From Pneumocystis sp. 'macacae' (Eukaryota; Ascomycota; Pneumocystomycetes; Pneumocystales; Pneumocystaceae): a stretch of 64,000 nucleotides of DNA. Under the pieces are notes generated by a model that saw only the letters and a program-made list of their open reading frames with translations, did not search any database and was not told the origin of the DNA. The first letter of the stretch is position 1. Every line of letters begins with the position of its first letter. Where the stretch lies: contig CM030734.1 of NCBI GenBank assembly GCA_018127085.1, positions 1-64,000 on the forward strand. Reading direction: 5' to 3'. Positions 32,992 to 45,147 of the stretch are shown here, one piece after another. A program made the position numbers and the translations under genes.

Positions 32992-35001
32992 AATTTTTTT
33001 TATTTGTAAATTTGAATTTTGTCAAAATCATAAAAGGCTGTTGTCGAATATTATAATTCGTGATATTTAAAAATTAGAGTTTAAAAAAATATTAAGATAT
33101 ATCATGTGAATGGAAAAATGATCGAGATAGATCTTTAAGTTTTTTATTTTTTTCCTAAATAAATAATAATTTGACGTATATATCTAATTATATATTTAAA
33201 TATTATGAATATTTTTTTATTATTAACATTCTGTTACGTTTTGCCGGAAAATATTCGGATTATCTTGATAGAAACTTAGTTTTTATTTATATTGTTTTTT
33301 TAAAGTTTTTGATGCTTTTATTTTTTATTTCGATGTTATATTTTCTTATAGGTACAACATTTATATTAGTCTTTTAGTAATAAATTCTTGTTTTTTTCTA
33401 TGAAATATGTACCTTTTCTTGTGGAATAGATATTGATCTCGATTTGTTATTTAAGTATAAGAAATCATATTTCAATAATTATTTCTAGTAAATGTTTTTT
33501 GTTTTGATAATAATTGGAATTTTTTTAAAAATATAATCATAATTTTTTTAGGGTTTTAATGTTTATTATAATGATTTATTTAATTCTAAGTTTATAAGTA
33601 ATTTAGACTTCAAATTGTTTTATTTATATTGTTTTTGATTTAAAAGAAATCTAATAAAATACAAGTATGAATATTGGGATTTTAAAAGGTTTAGATATAG
33701 TTTTACTAGAAAGTGATTATTGTAAGTTGTTATAAACTTATGATTAGATGTGTTTTAGTCCAGTTATTAAATTTTTATTATTTCCGGAATAATTTATAGT
33801 TGATAATTCTAAAAGTGTGACTTGATGTTAATTCAGTAGATTTTAGTAATTTTAATTTCAAAAAAATTTTAAGTGGAAATTTTTGAGCAGTAGTTATTAT
33901 AGTTTATGTGATTTTTATTTATTTATTGTTATATTTATATAAATAAAATTTATAAATAAATTGTGTGTTATTATTATATTTCATTTTTAATTAGAAGTTC
34001 TGAGAAGTTTTGTTGAAGTTGTATGAAGATTTTAAAATATTTTAATTAGAAATTGAGTATGTATTTTAAAGTATATAAATGTAAGTTAAAATTATATTTT
34101 TTTATTAAATGTATTTAAAGAAATATTTTACTTTTTAAAAAAGAAAATTAAATATCTAATTGTATAAGTTTTAGTACATTAAAATTGTTTTTTATTTATA
34201 AAAAGTTATAAGAATTTAAGAAATGATTTGAAGTAATTTTAATTTGAAATTACAAGATTGGTTATAAAAAAAATTTTTTAAAAATTTATTAAATCTTTAG
34301 AAATATGTTAAATATATTTTTTTTATAAATTATTATATTAATGTATAAATATCTCTATATTTAGATAAAAAATGAAATATTGTTATTTTAGAAAGGACTT
34401 TTTTTTAAATTTATAGAATTTGAAGATATTAAATATTTCCTTGGATTAGTAAGAATCTAAAAAATTTATTATGGGGTTTATATATAATTGTTTTTAGAAA
34501 AAAACATTGAATATTTTTTATAATTTAAAATAAAGATTTTCTAAACAGTGATAATTTTACAAATTTAAACGAATGTAAATTAGTTTATTTGTAGAAATCT
34601 TATATCTATTAATATAAGAAATTTTAATTTTATTATATATGGAAATGTTTTATGAATACTGAAGTATATATTTTGGATTTTAAGTTGTAAAAATATTAGT
34701 TTTAGTTTTTCTTAGTATTTTTTTTTAAAATTCTAATTTTTAATATCTTGAATATTTATAACTTGGTTCAATGTATTATGTAGATTTTATGTTTATATAT
34801 ATTTATTTTTAATAGATTTTGTAAAGATTAACTTATTGTTTTTATTTTTTAATAAAAATTTAGATTTTTAAAATTACTTTTATTATATATAAATATTGAA
34901 ATTAGATTTTCATTTATATATTTAGTTTTTAACGATAGATGTATCGGATTAATTATGTTTCTTGGAAGAATATAATTATAAAGAATCTAGTCACTAAAAT
35001 A
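32992..35001. other. 2-kb AT-rich intergenic region
   Basis: Divergent promoters of the flanking genes must lie here. A 68-codon open frame at 33171-33377 is hydrophobic T-rich sequence with no family features and I do not call it. Nothing else recognised. Confidence 0.55.
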
Positions 35002-35688
35002 ATGGTTCAGAGTCCAATGGTATGGGTGGATTGTGGTATTTAATTATAATGTTTTTAATATTTATTAATTCTTTTAAAAAAATGTCTGGCTTGAATCCAG
35101 AAAAGCATGAATTACTTGAGATTGCTGTTTTAATAACAGATGGAAATTTAAATATCTTAGAAGAGGTGTTTTTATTTTTGAAATGTTTATTTTATGTTTT
35201 ATTAATTATTTTTAGAAAGGATTTGAAAGAGTTATTCATCATCCAGAATATATTTTGAATTCTATGGATATTTGGTGTAAAGAGCATCATCAAAAGGTGG
35301 AATTTATTGAAGATATTTAAATTTATAAACTTTAATGTAATAGAGTGGTCTTATCCAGAGAGTTTTATCGTCTTCACATACTTTAGCTTCTACCGAATTA
35401 GAGCTTTTGGAATATCTACAAAAATATGTTCCGAAACCTAAAGTAGCTATGTTGGCTGGGAATAGCGTCTATGTTGACAGAGCATTTTTATTTCGCTATA
35501 TTCCAAGAATTATAGAATATTTACATTATAGAATTATTGATGTTTCAACTATAAAAGAACTTGCTAGATGTTGGAATCATTACGTTTTTCAAAATGCACC
35601 GAAAAAAAAAGCTAATCATAGGGCTATGGATGATATTCGGGAGAGTATAGAAGAACTTAGATACTATAAGAAATCATGGCTTACGTGA
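35002..35688 (+). CDS. REX2: Oligoribonuclease REX2/Orn (DEDDh 3'-5' exonuclease)
   Basis: Degrades very short RNAs (2-5 nt), in mitochondria and nucleus in yeast. The start opens MVQSPMVWVDC, then the second exon supplies MSGLNPEKHELLEIAVLITD. Further exons give IHHPEYILNSMDIWCKEHHQ, then SGLIQRVLSSS, AGNSVYVDRAFL and NHRAMDDIRESIEEL. The Exo I D-x-E (split by intron 1), the Exo II D in NSVYVDR and the Exo III H-x3-D in HRAMDD are all present. Length is about 180 residues, normal for the family. Intron 1 has a good GT donor (GTATTT) but no AG before the required junction (GAA ATG, where the bases read AAAAAA); see findings. Confidence 0.9.
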
Positions 35689-36166
35689 AATATTTGTTTT
35701 GATTTTTTGTTTTTGATAGTTCTAAAATAATATTGTTAATTCAACGAGGATGGTTTTTTATGATTGAGTTTTTAATATTTTTTATAATTTTAAAAAATAA
35801 TAATTATTGTAAGTATATGATATTTTACTGCTTATATCATAATGTATATATTGGTTTAGATAGTTTAAGTAGTTGTATTTTAAGATTATGTATTTTTTAA
35901 TTTGAAATGTTATATAGTATGGTTTATGGATATATTTTCCTCGAAAATGTTTTATTACATTTTTGAATTAATTCTAGAAAGTTGTTTATAATATTTATTG
36001 TATTTAAACAGTTAATATAATTATAAAATTTAATAAAAAAATATTTTAGAAGTTATATTAAGGTTACAAAAATAATTTAAAATTACATCTAATATTTAAA
36101 GATATTTGGTATTTTATAATATTTTATAATATTTAATTTTATGTTTGATATCGAAGTTCATGAAAA
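35689..36166. other. AT-rich intergenic region
   Basis: Nothing recognised. Promoter of the following gene presumably lies here. Confidence 0.5.
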
Positions 36167-39100
36167 ATGTCAAAACCCCGTCAGTTGCCTTATGGTTTAA
36201 CAACTTTTAAAGAGGGAAGTCTTCGAGTATTTTCATTAGAATTTTTTATATTTTTTAATTAAAGTTTTAAGTCTATTGACCAGGAAAAAATTGCTGCTTT
36301 TGAACGTGCAACACCAAGAAAAACGGCATATGATAAAGCAAAAGAGGAAGCAAATGCAAAGAAAAAAGTTTTATTACGGTTTATTATGGATATTATTTTT
36401 ACAGTTGTTTTAGAGGGAAGAAGAAGAAACAAAAGTAATATATGAAGATTTTGTAAAAAGCTTTGATGATGGTTCTGAAGAATATAATACAAATTTTTGT
36501 AAGAAATTATAGATAGGGTTTTTCTGATTTTAAAAGCATTTCCTTCAAATATGCCTAGAGGAATTTCATGTGCTAAACGTCATTTTGCTGGATTATCTTC
36601 TGATATGGTATTATGTTTGAAAATTTTAACAAATTATTAATATGAAAAAGGAAAATGCATCAAATCGCAAAAGAAATTTAGATATTTTTCTTGAAGAAAT
36701 TAAAAGGTATTATTTTTTTTAGTGATATTAATAATTTATTAATTTAGTAATCAACAAAAAGAATTTTTTAGAGTGACCCGTAATACTAATACTGGGGTTT
36801 TTTCTACAGGTTTATTTATTTGTAAACAGTTATTTGAGATTTGACTTTTTTCAGAAATATCTGAAGAATCATTTGGTTTTCGTCCTCGGAGTCTTCATTT
36901 AACTTCATTACCTCCTTCTACTACACAGCAATCTCTTTCAACTTTACTTTTACCATATGGGAAAATTACATCTATCAATATTCTTCCTTCAAGGTCTACA
37001 GATGACCAATTTAAAAAAGGAGTTTCTGCTTTTGTGACATTTGAGGATCCTAGAGATGCTGAAATGGCTAAAAGTAATCTTGATGGAACATACCTTGGAC
37101 AAGGTTGGAGAGCAAAAGTTATATGGGGAAAAGAGTTAAAGTCTTCTACTTTTTGTAATTACAATTTTTTAATTTTATAAAATGCTTATATATAGATGTT
37201 GATACTCATATTAAACTTCCATTTAATGCTAAACAAGGAACAATGAGTTTTAATCGAGCACCGCCACCGGGAGGAATTGCTGTTGGAAGAGTTGTTCCAT
37301 CGTCAATGTTGAATAGAATTGAAGTTATTGTTTTGAAGCCTAAAGATTTGAAATTGTTAAGAAGGATTCACAGGGTAATCGAAAAAGTTGTTGAATACGG
37401 TGTGGAATTTGAGGTATTTTACAATAATTTTTTACATGTTATTTAATAATTAGGCTTTTCTTATGAAAAAAGAATCTAATAACTCTGATTATGAATTTTT
37501 ATTTGATTCAATGGTATGTTTTGTTTTTTTTTTTTTTTGTTAGAGTATTTAACGGGTTTTTAAGACTCCAGAGCATGTTTATTATAGATGGAAATTGTTT
37601 TCTTTGTTAAATGGTGATTTTCCTTATAGATGGTCAAAAGAGCCTTTTCAAATGTTTACAGATGGTGCTTGGTGGATACCACCGGAAAATATTGATGATG
37701 TTTGTTGAAAATAATTTCATTAATATAGTACTTATAAATACAATAGGATGATGATGACTTTTCTGATGATAATTTTGAGAAAAGAAGACAAATGTCGTAT
37801 TTAGGTTCTGCTTCTAGACATCATTTTGATTGGTTATTACGTAGAATTTCCTATCGTCGTGGGAATATTGCAAGAGCTATGTCTTTTGCAATAGAACATG
37901 CAAATGCTGCTGATGAGGTTATTATCATATATTTTTTGGATGTTCTAAATAATTAAAGATTGTTGAAATATTGATATCTTCATTAATACAACCATATACT
38001 TCTATTTCTACTAAAATTGCAAGGTTATATTTAGTTAGTGATATACTGCATAATTCATCTATTGCAATTCCTAATGTTTGGAAATATAGGCAATTGTGAA
38101 TTCAAAGTCTTAGTTAAATATTTTTAACTGTTGTTTTAGACTTGAGCAGAATTTATCAGTGGTTTTTTTGCATTTTTCTGAAATTTATAAATCATTTGAT
38201 GGGCGTATTAAAGCTGATAATTTTCGCCGCCAGATTGTAAATATTACTAATGCATGGGAAAGTTGGATAGTTTTTGGTCAGGGTGTATTAGAGAATTTTT
38301 TGGAAATATTTCTTGATAAAAAAAAGTCTGATTTAAAAAAGAAAAATCTTTCAAATGTTTCTGAAATTAATAGATCTTCAGAAATTACAAAAGTCGTGTC
38401 AGGAAAGTCTGCATGGAAAAGAATTTCAGATAATCTAAATAATGATTCTTCGAATATTAACTATACTTTATCTAATGTGGATGTTAAAAATTTAGAAATG
38501 AATAGTTCATTTACTCAAGAAAAGACTATATTTAGAGTTTCTAATTCTAAATTTGTAAATAATCTGGATGGCGAGTCTATGCAGAATCTGGATGGTGAGC
38601 CTATGCAGAATTTGGACGGTGAGCCTATGCAGAATTTGGACGGTGAGCCTATGCAGAATTTGGACGGTGAGCCTATGCAGAATTTGGATGGCGAGCCTAT
38701 GCAGAATCTGGATGGCGAGCCTATGCAGAATCTGGATGGTGAGCCTATGCAGAATTTGGATGGCGAGCCTATGCAGAATTTGGACGGTGAGCCTATGCAG
38801 AATCTGGATGGCGAGCCTATGCAGAATCTGGATGGCGAGCCTATGCAGAATCTGGATGGCGAGCCTATGCAGAATCTGGATGGTGAGCCTATGCAGAATT
38901 TGGATGGCGAGCCTATGCAGAATTTGGACGGTGAGCCTATGCAGAATCTGGACGGTGAGTTTATGAGGGATTTAAATGAAGAGTGTTTTTTGGAAAATGA
39001 TGGTAATATTAATAAAGATATTTTAAAAAAAAAGAGTTTGCTTTCAGGGGATTTAAAGAGTCATTCAATAAAATTTGATCTTTCTTTTGGGAAAAATATG

Positions 39101-39253
39101 ACTACATCTTTTAAATCATCTAATTCGTTTGATATTTCTTATGAAAATTCTGACAATTCTTCATTGTCTGAGACGCAGGATGTGGGATCTCAAAAACGGT
39201 TTCTTGGAAGAATGAAAGCATTAGATGGCTTTAGTAGTTATGATTGGATATAG
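36167..39253 (+). CDS. SR140/U2SURP-like U2 snRNP-associated protein with RRM, SURP and CID domains
   Basis: Pre-mRNA splicing factor of the U2 snRNP-associated SR140 family, nuclear. ATG 36167 begins MSKPRQLPYGLTTFKEGSLR. An exon with RATPRKTAYDKAKEEANAKK follows, and one with KVIYEDFVKSFDD. The RRM (about 36,890-37,140) contains TSLPPSTTQQSLSTLLLPYG and the RNP1-like GVSAFVTFEDPRDAEMA. The SURP domain (about 37,340-37,700) contains RRIHRVIEKVVEYGVEFE and TPEHVYYRWKLFSLLNGD, and FQMFTDGAWWIPP follows. The CID domain (about 37,740-38,300) reads HHFDWLLRRISYRRGNIARA and ARLYLVSDILHNSS. The long last exon is disordered and holds a 17-copy 8-residue repeat (separate entry). About nine introns. 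TAG at 39251-39253. Confidence 0.85.
38561..38968 (+). repeat. In-frame 24-bp coding minisatellite, 17 units (N-L-D-G-E-P-M-Q)
   Basis: Seventeen head-to-tail 24-bp units occupy 38561-38968 exactly and preserve the reading frame. The first unit has Ser for Pro (ESMQ) and the last changes to EFMR. DNA variation is confined mostly to synonymous positions (AATCTG/AATTTG, GATGGC/GACGGT). Near-identity at DNA level indicates recent expansion. Open frame on another phase (38568-38966) is only a shadow of this array. Confidence 0.97.
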
Positions 39254-39858
39254 TATTTTTGAATTGTATTCTATTTTGTATTTGAAGTATTAATATTTTG
39301 AGTTTTTATACATATTTTTGCAATGGTTTTATAATATTGTTGATTGTTTTTATATAGAATTTTTATATATAGTTAGGATTATCAAGTAAATACTCTACCT
39401 CAAGATTCATGTTATGGTTTAAAGATTAAATGATATGTTTTTTTATTAATATTTTATTTTTATAATACCGCGATTTTATAAATATGTAGCAATTTAATAG
39501 AAGTTGTTCAGGATTAGTTTTTTTAGAATTATTATTTTTTTTTAAATATGTAAAAAAAATATTAGATTATATTATTGTAATTTTAAATTTATATTTTAAA
39601 TTTAAGTATTTATAGAAAGCGTAAAATAAAAAGTTAATATTGAATAATTTTATTTTTTAAGAAATGTTGAAGATATTTAAAATATACTTGATAATACGTT
39701 TGTTTACAGTTGTTATTTATTTAAGGTTATGAAAAATATTTGTATTCTCTTTTTAGGGTTTTGAATATTCTCAATCGTTTGAAACGCTAAAGCTTATAAT
39801 AAAAAGTTCTTTTAAATATTTTAAAAAAAAAAGTTTTAGAAATAGGACAAATTTCTAA
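39254..39858. other. AT-rich intergenic region
   Basis: No gene or RNA recognised. Confidence 0.5.
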
Positions 39859-41530
39859 ATGAGAATATTGGATGCTCCGAAAAATGTTGGTATTAAGGGT
39901 AACTTTATATGTTTTATTAAAAAAAATAAATAATTTTATATTTAGGTATAGAAATTTATTTTCCTTCCCAGGTATAGTTTATTTAATTATCTTTGTTTGC
40001 AAGTGAATGGAATATAATAATATATAGTGTGTATTGCAAGAAGAGTTAGAAAAATATGATGGTGTTTCTACTGGAAAGTATACAATTGGTATGTTTAATT
40101 TTAATAAGTCATTAAAACTAACATTTTAAGGTCTTGGTTTGACAAAGATGGGTTTTTGTGATGATAGAGAGGATATTTATTCAATTTGTTTAACAACAGT
40201 CTGGCGATTAATTACAAACTACAAAATTGATGTTAACAATATTGGAAGACTAGAAGTAGGCACAGAAACCTTAATTGACAAGTCTAAATCGATCAAAACT
40301 GTGCTTATGCAGCTTTTTTCCCCCAATTCTAATATTGAGGGTGTAGATAATATAAATGCCTGTTATGGTGGCACTAATGCTCTTTTTAATGCTGTTAATT
40401 GGATTCAATCTGAAAATTGGGATGGTCGTGATGCTATTGTTGTTGCTGGTGATATTGCTCTTTATTCAAAGGGAGCTGCACGACCTACGGGTGGTGCAGG
40501 ATGTGTTGCTATGATTATTGGAAAAGATGCACCTATTGTTGTAGATTCTGGTAGATTGTATTATATGTGTTGTTTAATTAACTTATTTTGGTTTTATTTT
40601 AGGTTTAAGGGGATCTTATATGGATCATGTTTATGATTTTTATAAGCCTGATTTTGCTTCCGAATATCCTGTTGTAAATGGTCATTATTCTATTGTATGT
40701 TATACTCGAGCTCTTGATCATAGTTATAAAGCATACAATAAGAGATATTTACTTAGAAAGAGCCTTGATGATGCATATTCTAATTCAGCTCATTCATTAC
40801 CTATAGACCGTTTTGATTATTGTATTTTTCATTCTCCTACTTGCAAGTCTGTTCAAAAAGCATATGCTAGAATGTTATATAATGATTTTATGGATAACCA
40901 GGATCATCCTGAATTTGAGAATGTAAAGGGCTTTTTTAATGTTGAATATGAATCTAGTTTGGTAGATAAAAACCTTGAAAAGCAATTTATGGATCTTAAT
41001 AAAAAGCGATTTCAGTCACGTGTTAGTGTTACTCTTGATGTATCAACTAATGTTGGAAATATGTATACTGCTAGCTTGTACGGTTGTTTGGTTAGTCTTT
41101 TGAGCAATGTTTCATCTTCTGATCTTGTAAGACTTTTATTTATTAATTAATTTATTAATTTTATTTAGATTGGAAAACGTATAGGAGCTTACTCATATGG
41201 TTCTGGACTGGCTTCTACTTTCTTTAGTTTTACTATTCATGATGATATATCTTATATTGTTAGGATTCTTAATTTAAAGGAAAAATTGGAAAATAGAAGG
41301 GTATTATCTCCCGAAGAGTTTGAGCGTGTATGTTTTTTTGTAATTTATGAAATTTCTAGTTAATGTTTTAGATGATACTTCTTCGAGAAAAAGCATATCT
41401 TTCAAAAGCATATATTCCTCAAGGTGATGTTTCTAATATTGCTTCAAATACATATTATCTTGTTAAAATTGATGATAAATATCGTAGAGAATATGTTTTT
41501 CGATCTGATTCAGCTAAAAATGTGTTATAA
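39859..41530 (+). CDS. ERG13: Hydroxymethylglutaryl-CoA synthase
   Basis: Condenses acetyl-CoA with acetoacetyl-CoA to HMG-CoA, the committed precursor step of the mevalonate/sterol pathway. ATG 39859 opens [13 protein letters not shown]. Exons then give [28 protein letters not shown] and [32 protein letters not shown] carries the catalytic Glu. [16 protein letters not shown] holds the acyl-accepting Cys. [20 protein letters not shown] holds the conserved His. [18 protein letters not shown] and the C-terminal [16 protein letters not shown] complete the protein. Length of about 450 residues is normal. At least six short introns. Cytosolic, because no targeting signal is visible. Confidence 0.95.
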
Positions 41531-42059
41531 TATATTAAATTTTTATTTTTAATATTTATTCGTATATGAAAAAAAAACTAATTTGTTTTACTGCAATTAT
41601 TGATAATTATTTTTAGAGTTTATTTTAAAATGTAGTTTTAATGATTTTTTTACATTTATTTCTATTGCTTATTGTCATTGAGTTTAAATGTTATTTAATA
41701 TGATAATTTGAATATGTGTAAATAAAAAACAATAATATTCGGAATTTCTGTAATTATTGGAATAGTTATGGTTTGTAAAATATTTAAGAAACCCTTGTTA
41801 TCCTAAAGATGTAGCATTTATAATAGAAGAAACAGTAGTTTACTAATGAAAGAAATTATTAAAAATAAGAGAATAATAAGTATTTTATTTGTTTTAAAAA
41901 AAAAATATGAATTAATTTAGTTATATACAAAAAAGATGGGAATATTTATTACATTATTGATTTTCATTGAACCAATTTTTTGGATAATTTTGCATGTGTA
42001 ATTTAAGTTAGATTGTTTTAATGTTTTAGAATATTTTGAGATCTATTTTTAAAATTACT
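41531..42059. other. AT-rich region between convergent genes
   Basis: No gene recognised. Two 3' ends face each other across about 530 bp. Confidence 0.5.
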
Positions 42060-43027
42060 TTATGTATTGCTGTTTATTGTGTTATTTAACCATTGTTCTC
42101 CTATATTTTTATATCTTTTTTTTTCTATTTTTTTTTTTCTTTCATCTAGTTTCCTTTTTCTTTTATCATAAGCTTGTTCCAAATTTTGTTTCATTAGTTC
42201 AGTAAGCCTGTGTTCTTCTTCAAGAGCTTCTCTCTGCTTTTTTCGTTTTTGTACATCTTCTGAAAATTGATAAAACCCAACGCCCTTTGTTCTAATTTCT
42301 TTTTTTGAATCATAGAATGCTTCTAGTGCTGTTCAATATTAAAAATATATAAATATGTATGCAATTTCTTACATTCTTCTGGTTCCTCAAGGATCTTCTG
42401 AATTCGTTCTTGATCTAGATTAAATGTTTGGATAAAATCCCCATAAATAATATTTTCTGGAATTGTTTCTTGTTCAGGAGTAATATCTCTAGGCAAATCT
42501 ACTTTACGTACTGTTCTTGTTCTTCCAAATTCATCAATGTATTCTACCCATGGATTGTTTTCTTCATCTGTTTCATTACTTTCTGGGGATGAATCTATGG
42601 CAAATTCTTGTTCCACCCATTTTCTATCAAAATCAACTAGCAGATTTTCTGCTATTGTTCCTTTTATATTTATATCATAACCTCCTCTTCTCATCATTTC
42701 ATATTGAATGGCTTTTCGTTTTAATGCTGTTTTTGAGGCTTCGATTTTTAGTTCTAAAACATTTGTTTGCTGATCGAGTTTATCTTTTGCCGAACGAAAC
42801 TCTACACCAATATTCGATTTTGTTTGTGCTTTTTTCTAGTTATTTAAGACTTAATTATTTTTCTGTATTTCTTATACTTTATCTTCATAAGAACTTCCGG
42901 GTTTATTTAGTTTGCTTGATTTTTTTTGTTCAAATTTATCACGAACTCGTGAAAGTTCTGCAAGAAGATCTATTGATGATGCCGAAGATACTGCTATTGT
43001 TTCATTGTTTTTCTTAGAAAGTGCCAT
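42060..43027 (-). CDS. CCDC174/DUF4078-family nuclear protein
   Basis: ATG 43027 opens MALSKKNNETIAVSSASSID, then LLAELSRVRDKFEQKK. After an intron comes GVEFRSAKDKLDQQTNVLEL and YEMMRRGGYDINIKGTIAEN. The middle has NPWVEYIDEFGRTRTVRKVD. The C-terminal exon contains ALEAFYDSKKEIRTKGVGFY followed by QFSEDVQKRKKQREAL, the hallmark of the DUF4078/CCDC174 family, ahead of a Lys-rich coiled coil and IGEQWLNNTINSNT. Family members associate with RNA processing complexes. Two to three introns. Its exact role in Pneumocystis is not evident from sequence. Confidence 0.82.
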
Positions 43028-43834
43028 GGAAATTTGCTAAAATTCAATTTGGATAATTTTATAGCATTTTGAATTAGATTTAAATTTTTTATGAAATTTA
43101 TAAAATAAAATATAATTGTATTTGAGAATAGTTTTCGATTAATAATAGATTAGTGTTATTTTTAATATTATAAAAAAATATTGAATGAATAATTAATTTT
43201 AATATTTATGGTTTTTGGAAAAAAAAATTTTTAAAACGTAAATTTGCGGCTTTAAATAATTTGATATTCTAATGCTTTAAAATAACGAATTGATTTTATT
43301 ATTAATTTTATTATTAAATACTATGAAAAAATCAGTCAATTATTTGATAAATAAGATAAAATTAATAATGTTGAAAAAAAAAATATGATAGTTTAGTAAT
43401 TTAATAAAAAATTGGCAATAATGTTATAATTTAGAAAATACATAATTTTTTTTAATAATGTATTTTTTATTTATAATTGTTTGTTAAAATTAATTATATG
43501 ATTGTTAATCTGGAGTAATAGTAATTGGATTGTTATATTATTTTAATGCTTACAAAAATCTAACATGTATATTGTATTTTTAAATTTTATGGATATTTTT
43601 GTAAAATTGGAAATAACACATCTGTAAAATAAAAGAATAAAGTTGTAATGTTAATAAGAATATGTATTAAGTAATAATAATGATGTGGATCTAAGTTTTT
43701 AATTTGCATTTTTAGTATAATTATAAATAAAACTTCTTTGAAATTTTTAATTAAATGGATCTAAATAATATAGATAATTTATTTTATATTTCTTTTTATA
43801 AATAATAAGGGAATTGTTTTATTAAAAAAATATT
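43028..43834. other. AT-rich intergenic region
   Basis: About 800 bp with homopolymer A/T runs and no recognised feature. Confidence 0.5.
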
Positions 43835-44904
43835 TTAATTTTTATTTTGTGTTTCAGTTTTGAAGAAAGAATAGATTTTATTCATTTTTTTTGCATTTAT
43901 TTTTTTATATATTTCATTGTTGTTATTTTCTAGCTTCTTTTTTTTGTTTTTTAGTTTAGGAATTGTATTAGGTCTTTTTTTAAAATAATCTGTTGTAAAA
44001 TTATTGGCGTTTTGCATAAAGATAGAAGTAGTTCTATAGATCTGTAGTTTATACAAATATTGTGATAATGGTGTAAAACTATGAATTTTAGTAAATAGAT
44101 TAAAATATAAATGAATAACTTATACTCTTCTGACTGAAGAAGAAGATTTTCATATTTTATAGGTAAGTAACTATTAATAAATTGTATTGCTGTCTTTAAA
44201 CGTGCTAATTGGATAATGTTTTTAAAATCTTGAGTTTTATTCTCTAATTCTTTTTTTTCGACAGTTCCTATAAAATGTTTAGTGATAGCTTCAAATTCAA
44301 TACTTTTGGGTAAATGAGAGGCTATTTTTTTAGCTTTGGATATTAAAACTTTCAGTAATAGTTCTTCATCGAAACGAAAAAATGGGCGAGTAGAGTCTAA
44401 TTTTTGGCAAATGGACTGAATTGCTTGCTTTATTTGAGGTTCTAAATATGAAATAAGGATGGGAAAATGGTATTCTGAAAAAAGTTCTAAAATATCTTCC
44501 ATAAGAAGATATTTACCTAAAGATTCCTGCGTCTGAATAAAATTACTAATTATAATGAAGATTGCTATTTCTTTAATAATTACCTTATTGCATGCTTTTT
44601 CAAGGATAGGAATTGTAAGAAATATAAGATCGAAGGGTGTTGCAAGATAAATAGAACCATCTAGTATTAAGTAAATACATATAAACTATCAAAAATATAA
44701 AATATTACCTTTTACAATGCTATTATTAATAAACCAACTTCTTTTTTTGTAAGAATCGTTGATTTTGATTATTTGTAGAAGTTGTGGTTTTTGAATAAGA
44801 TAGCGAACTGGTACTTGTGTTTTTGGATGTGGAAGAGTAATTATTTGCTCAAGAATTGCTTCTTTTTCAGAAGAATACTTTGGTTTGACAATAATTTTTC
44901 TCAT
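43835..44904 (-). CDS. RNH202: Ribonuclease H2 subunit B (Rnh202)
   Basis: Structural subunit of the heterotrimeric RNase H2, which removes ribonucleotides from DNA and RNA from RNA:DNA hybrids. ATG 44904 opens MRKIIVKPKYSSEKEAIL. Exons continue with KKRSWFINNSIVKG, then DGSIYLATPFDLIFLTIPIL, the most conserved family block. Further blocks are SICQKLDSTRPFFRFDEELL and LKTAIQFINSYLPIKYE, from the winged-helix domain. The last exon ends with a Lys-rich tail containing MNKIYSFFKTETQNKN. MNKIYSFF matches the position and pattern of the PCNA-interacting box of human RNASEH2B. About four introns. Confidence 0.85.
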
Positions 44905-45147
44905 ATCTTGAAAATTTAGATAATTTGTGAAAGCACTATGAGTATATATGTTGTGAAAAGTGTAATATTTATTAAGAATAATTTAAAAGATTGATTTAAA
45001 ATATTTTTGCATAGTTTTAGATGTAATTTTTGTTTTATTTATGATTTTAATCTTTTTTAAATGAATATCGATTTTATAATTGAAACATAAAATGAAATAA
45101 AGTTTTAATTTCAATTAGAATATGTTAAACATTTTTCTTTTGAAGAA

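Noticed and set aside
33171..33377. 68-codon hydrophobic ORF
   Set aside because: T-rich random open frame with no motif and no neighbouring splice continuation.
36259..36492. 77-codon minus-strand ORF
   Set aside because: Antisense to exons of the SR140-like gene.
38568..38966. 132-codon frame with repeated M-x-S-L-C-R-I-W
   Set aside because: Off-frame reading of the 24-bp coding repeat.
38561..38968. CRISPR-like array
   Set aside because: Units are contiguous 24-bp coding copies without spacers, and the organism is a eukaryote.
42517..43017. 166-codon plus-strand ORF
   Set aside because: Antisense to the CCDC174-like gene and begins without family features.
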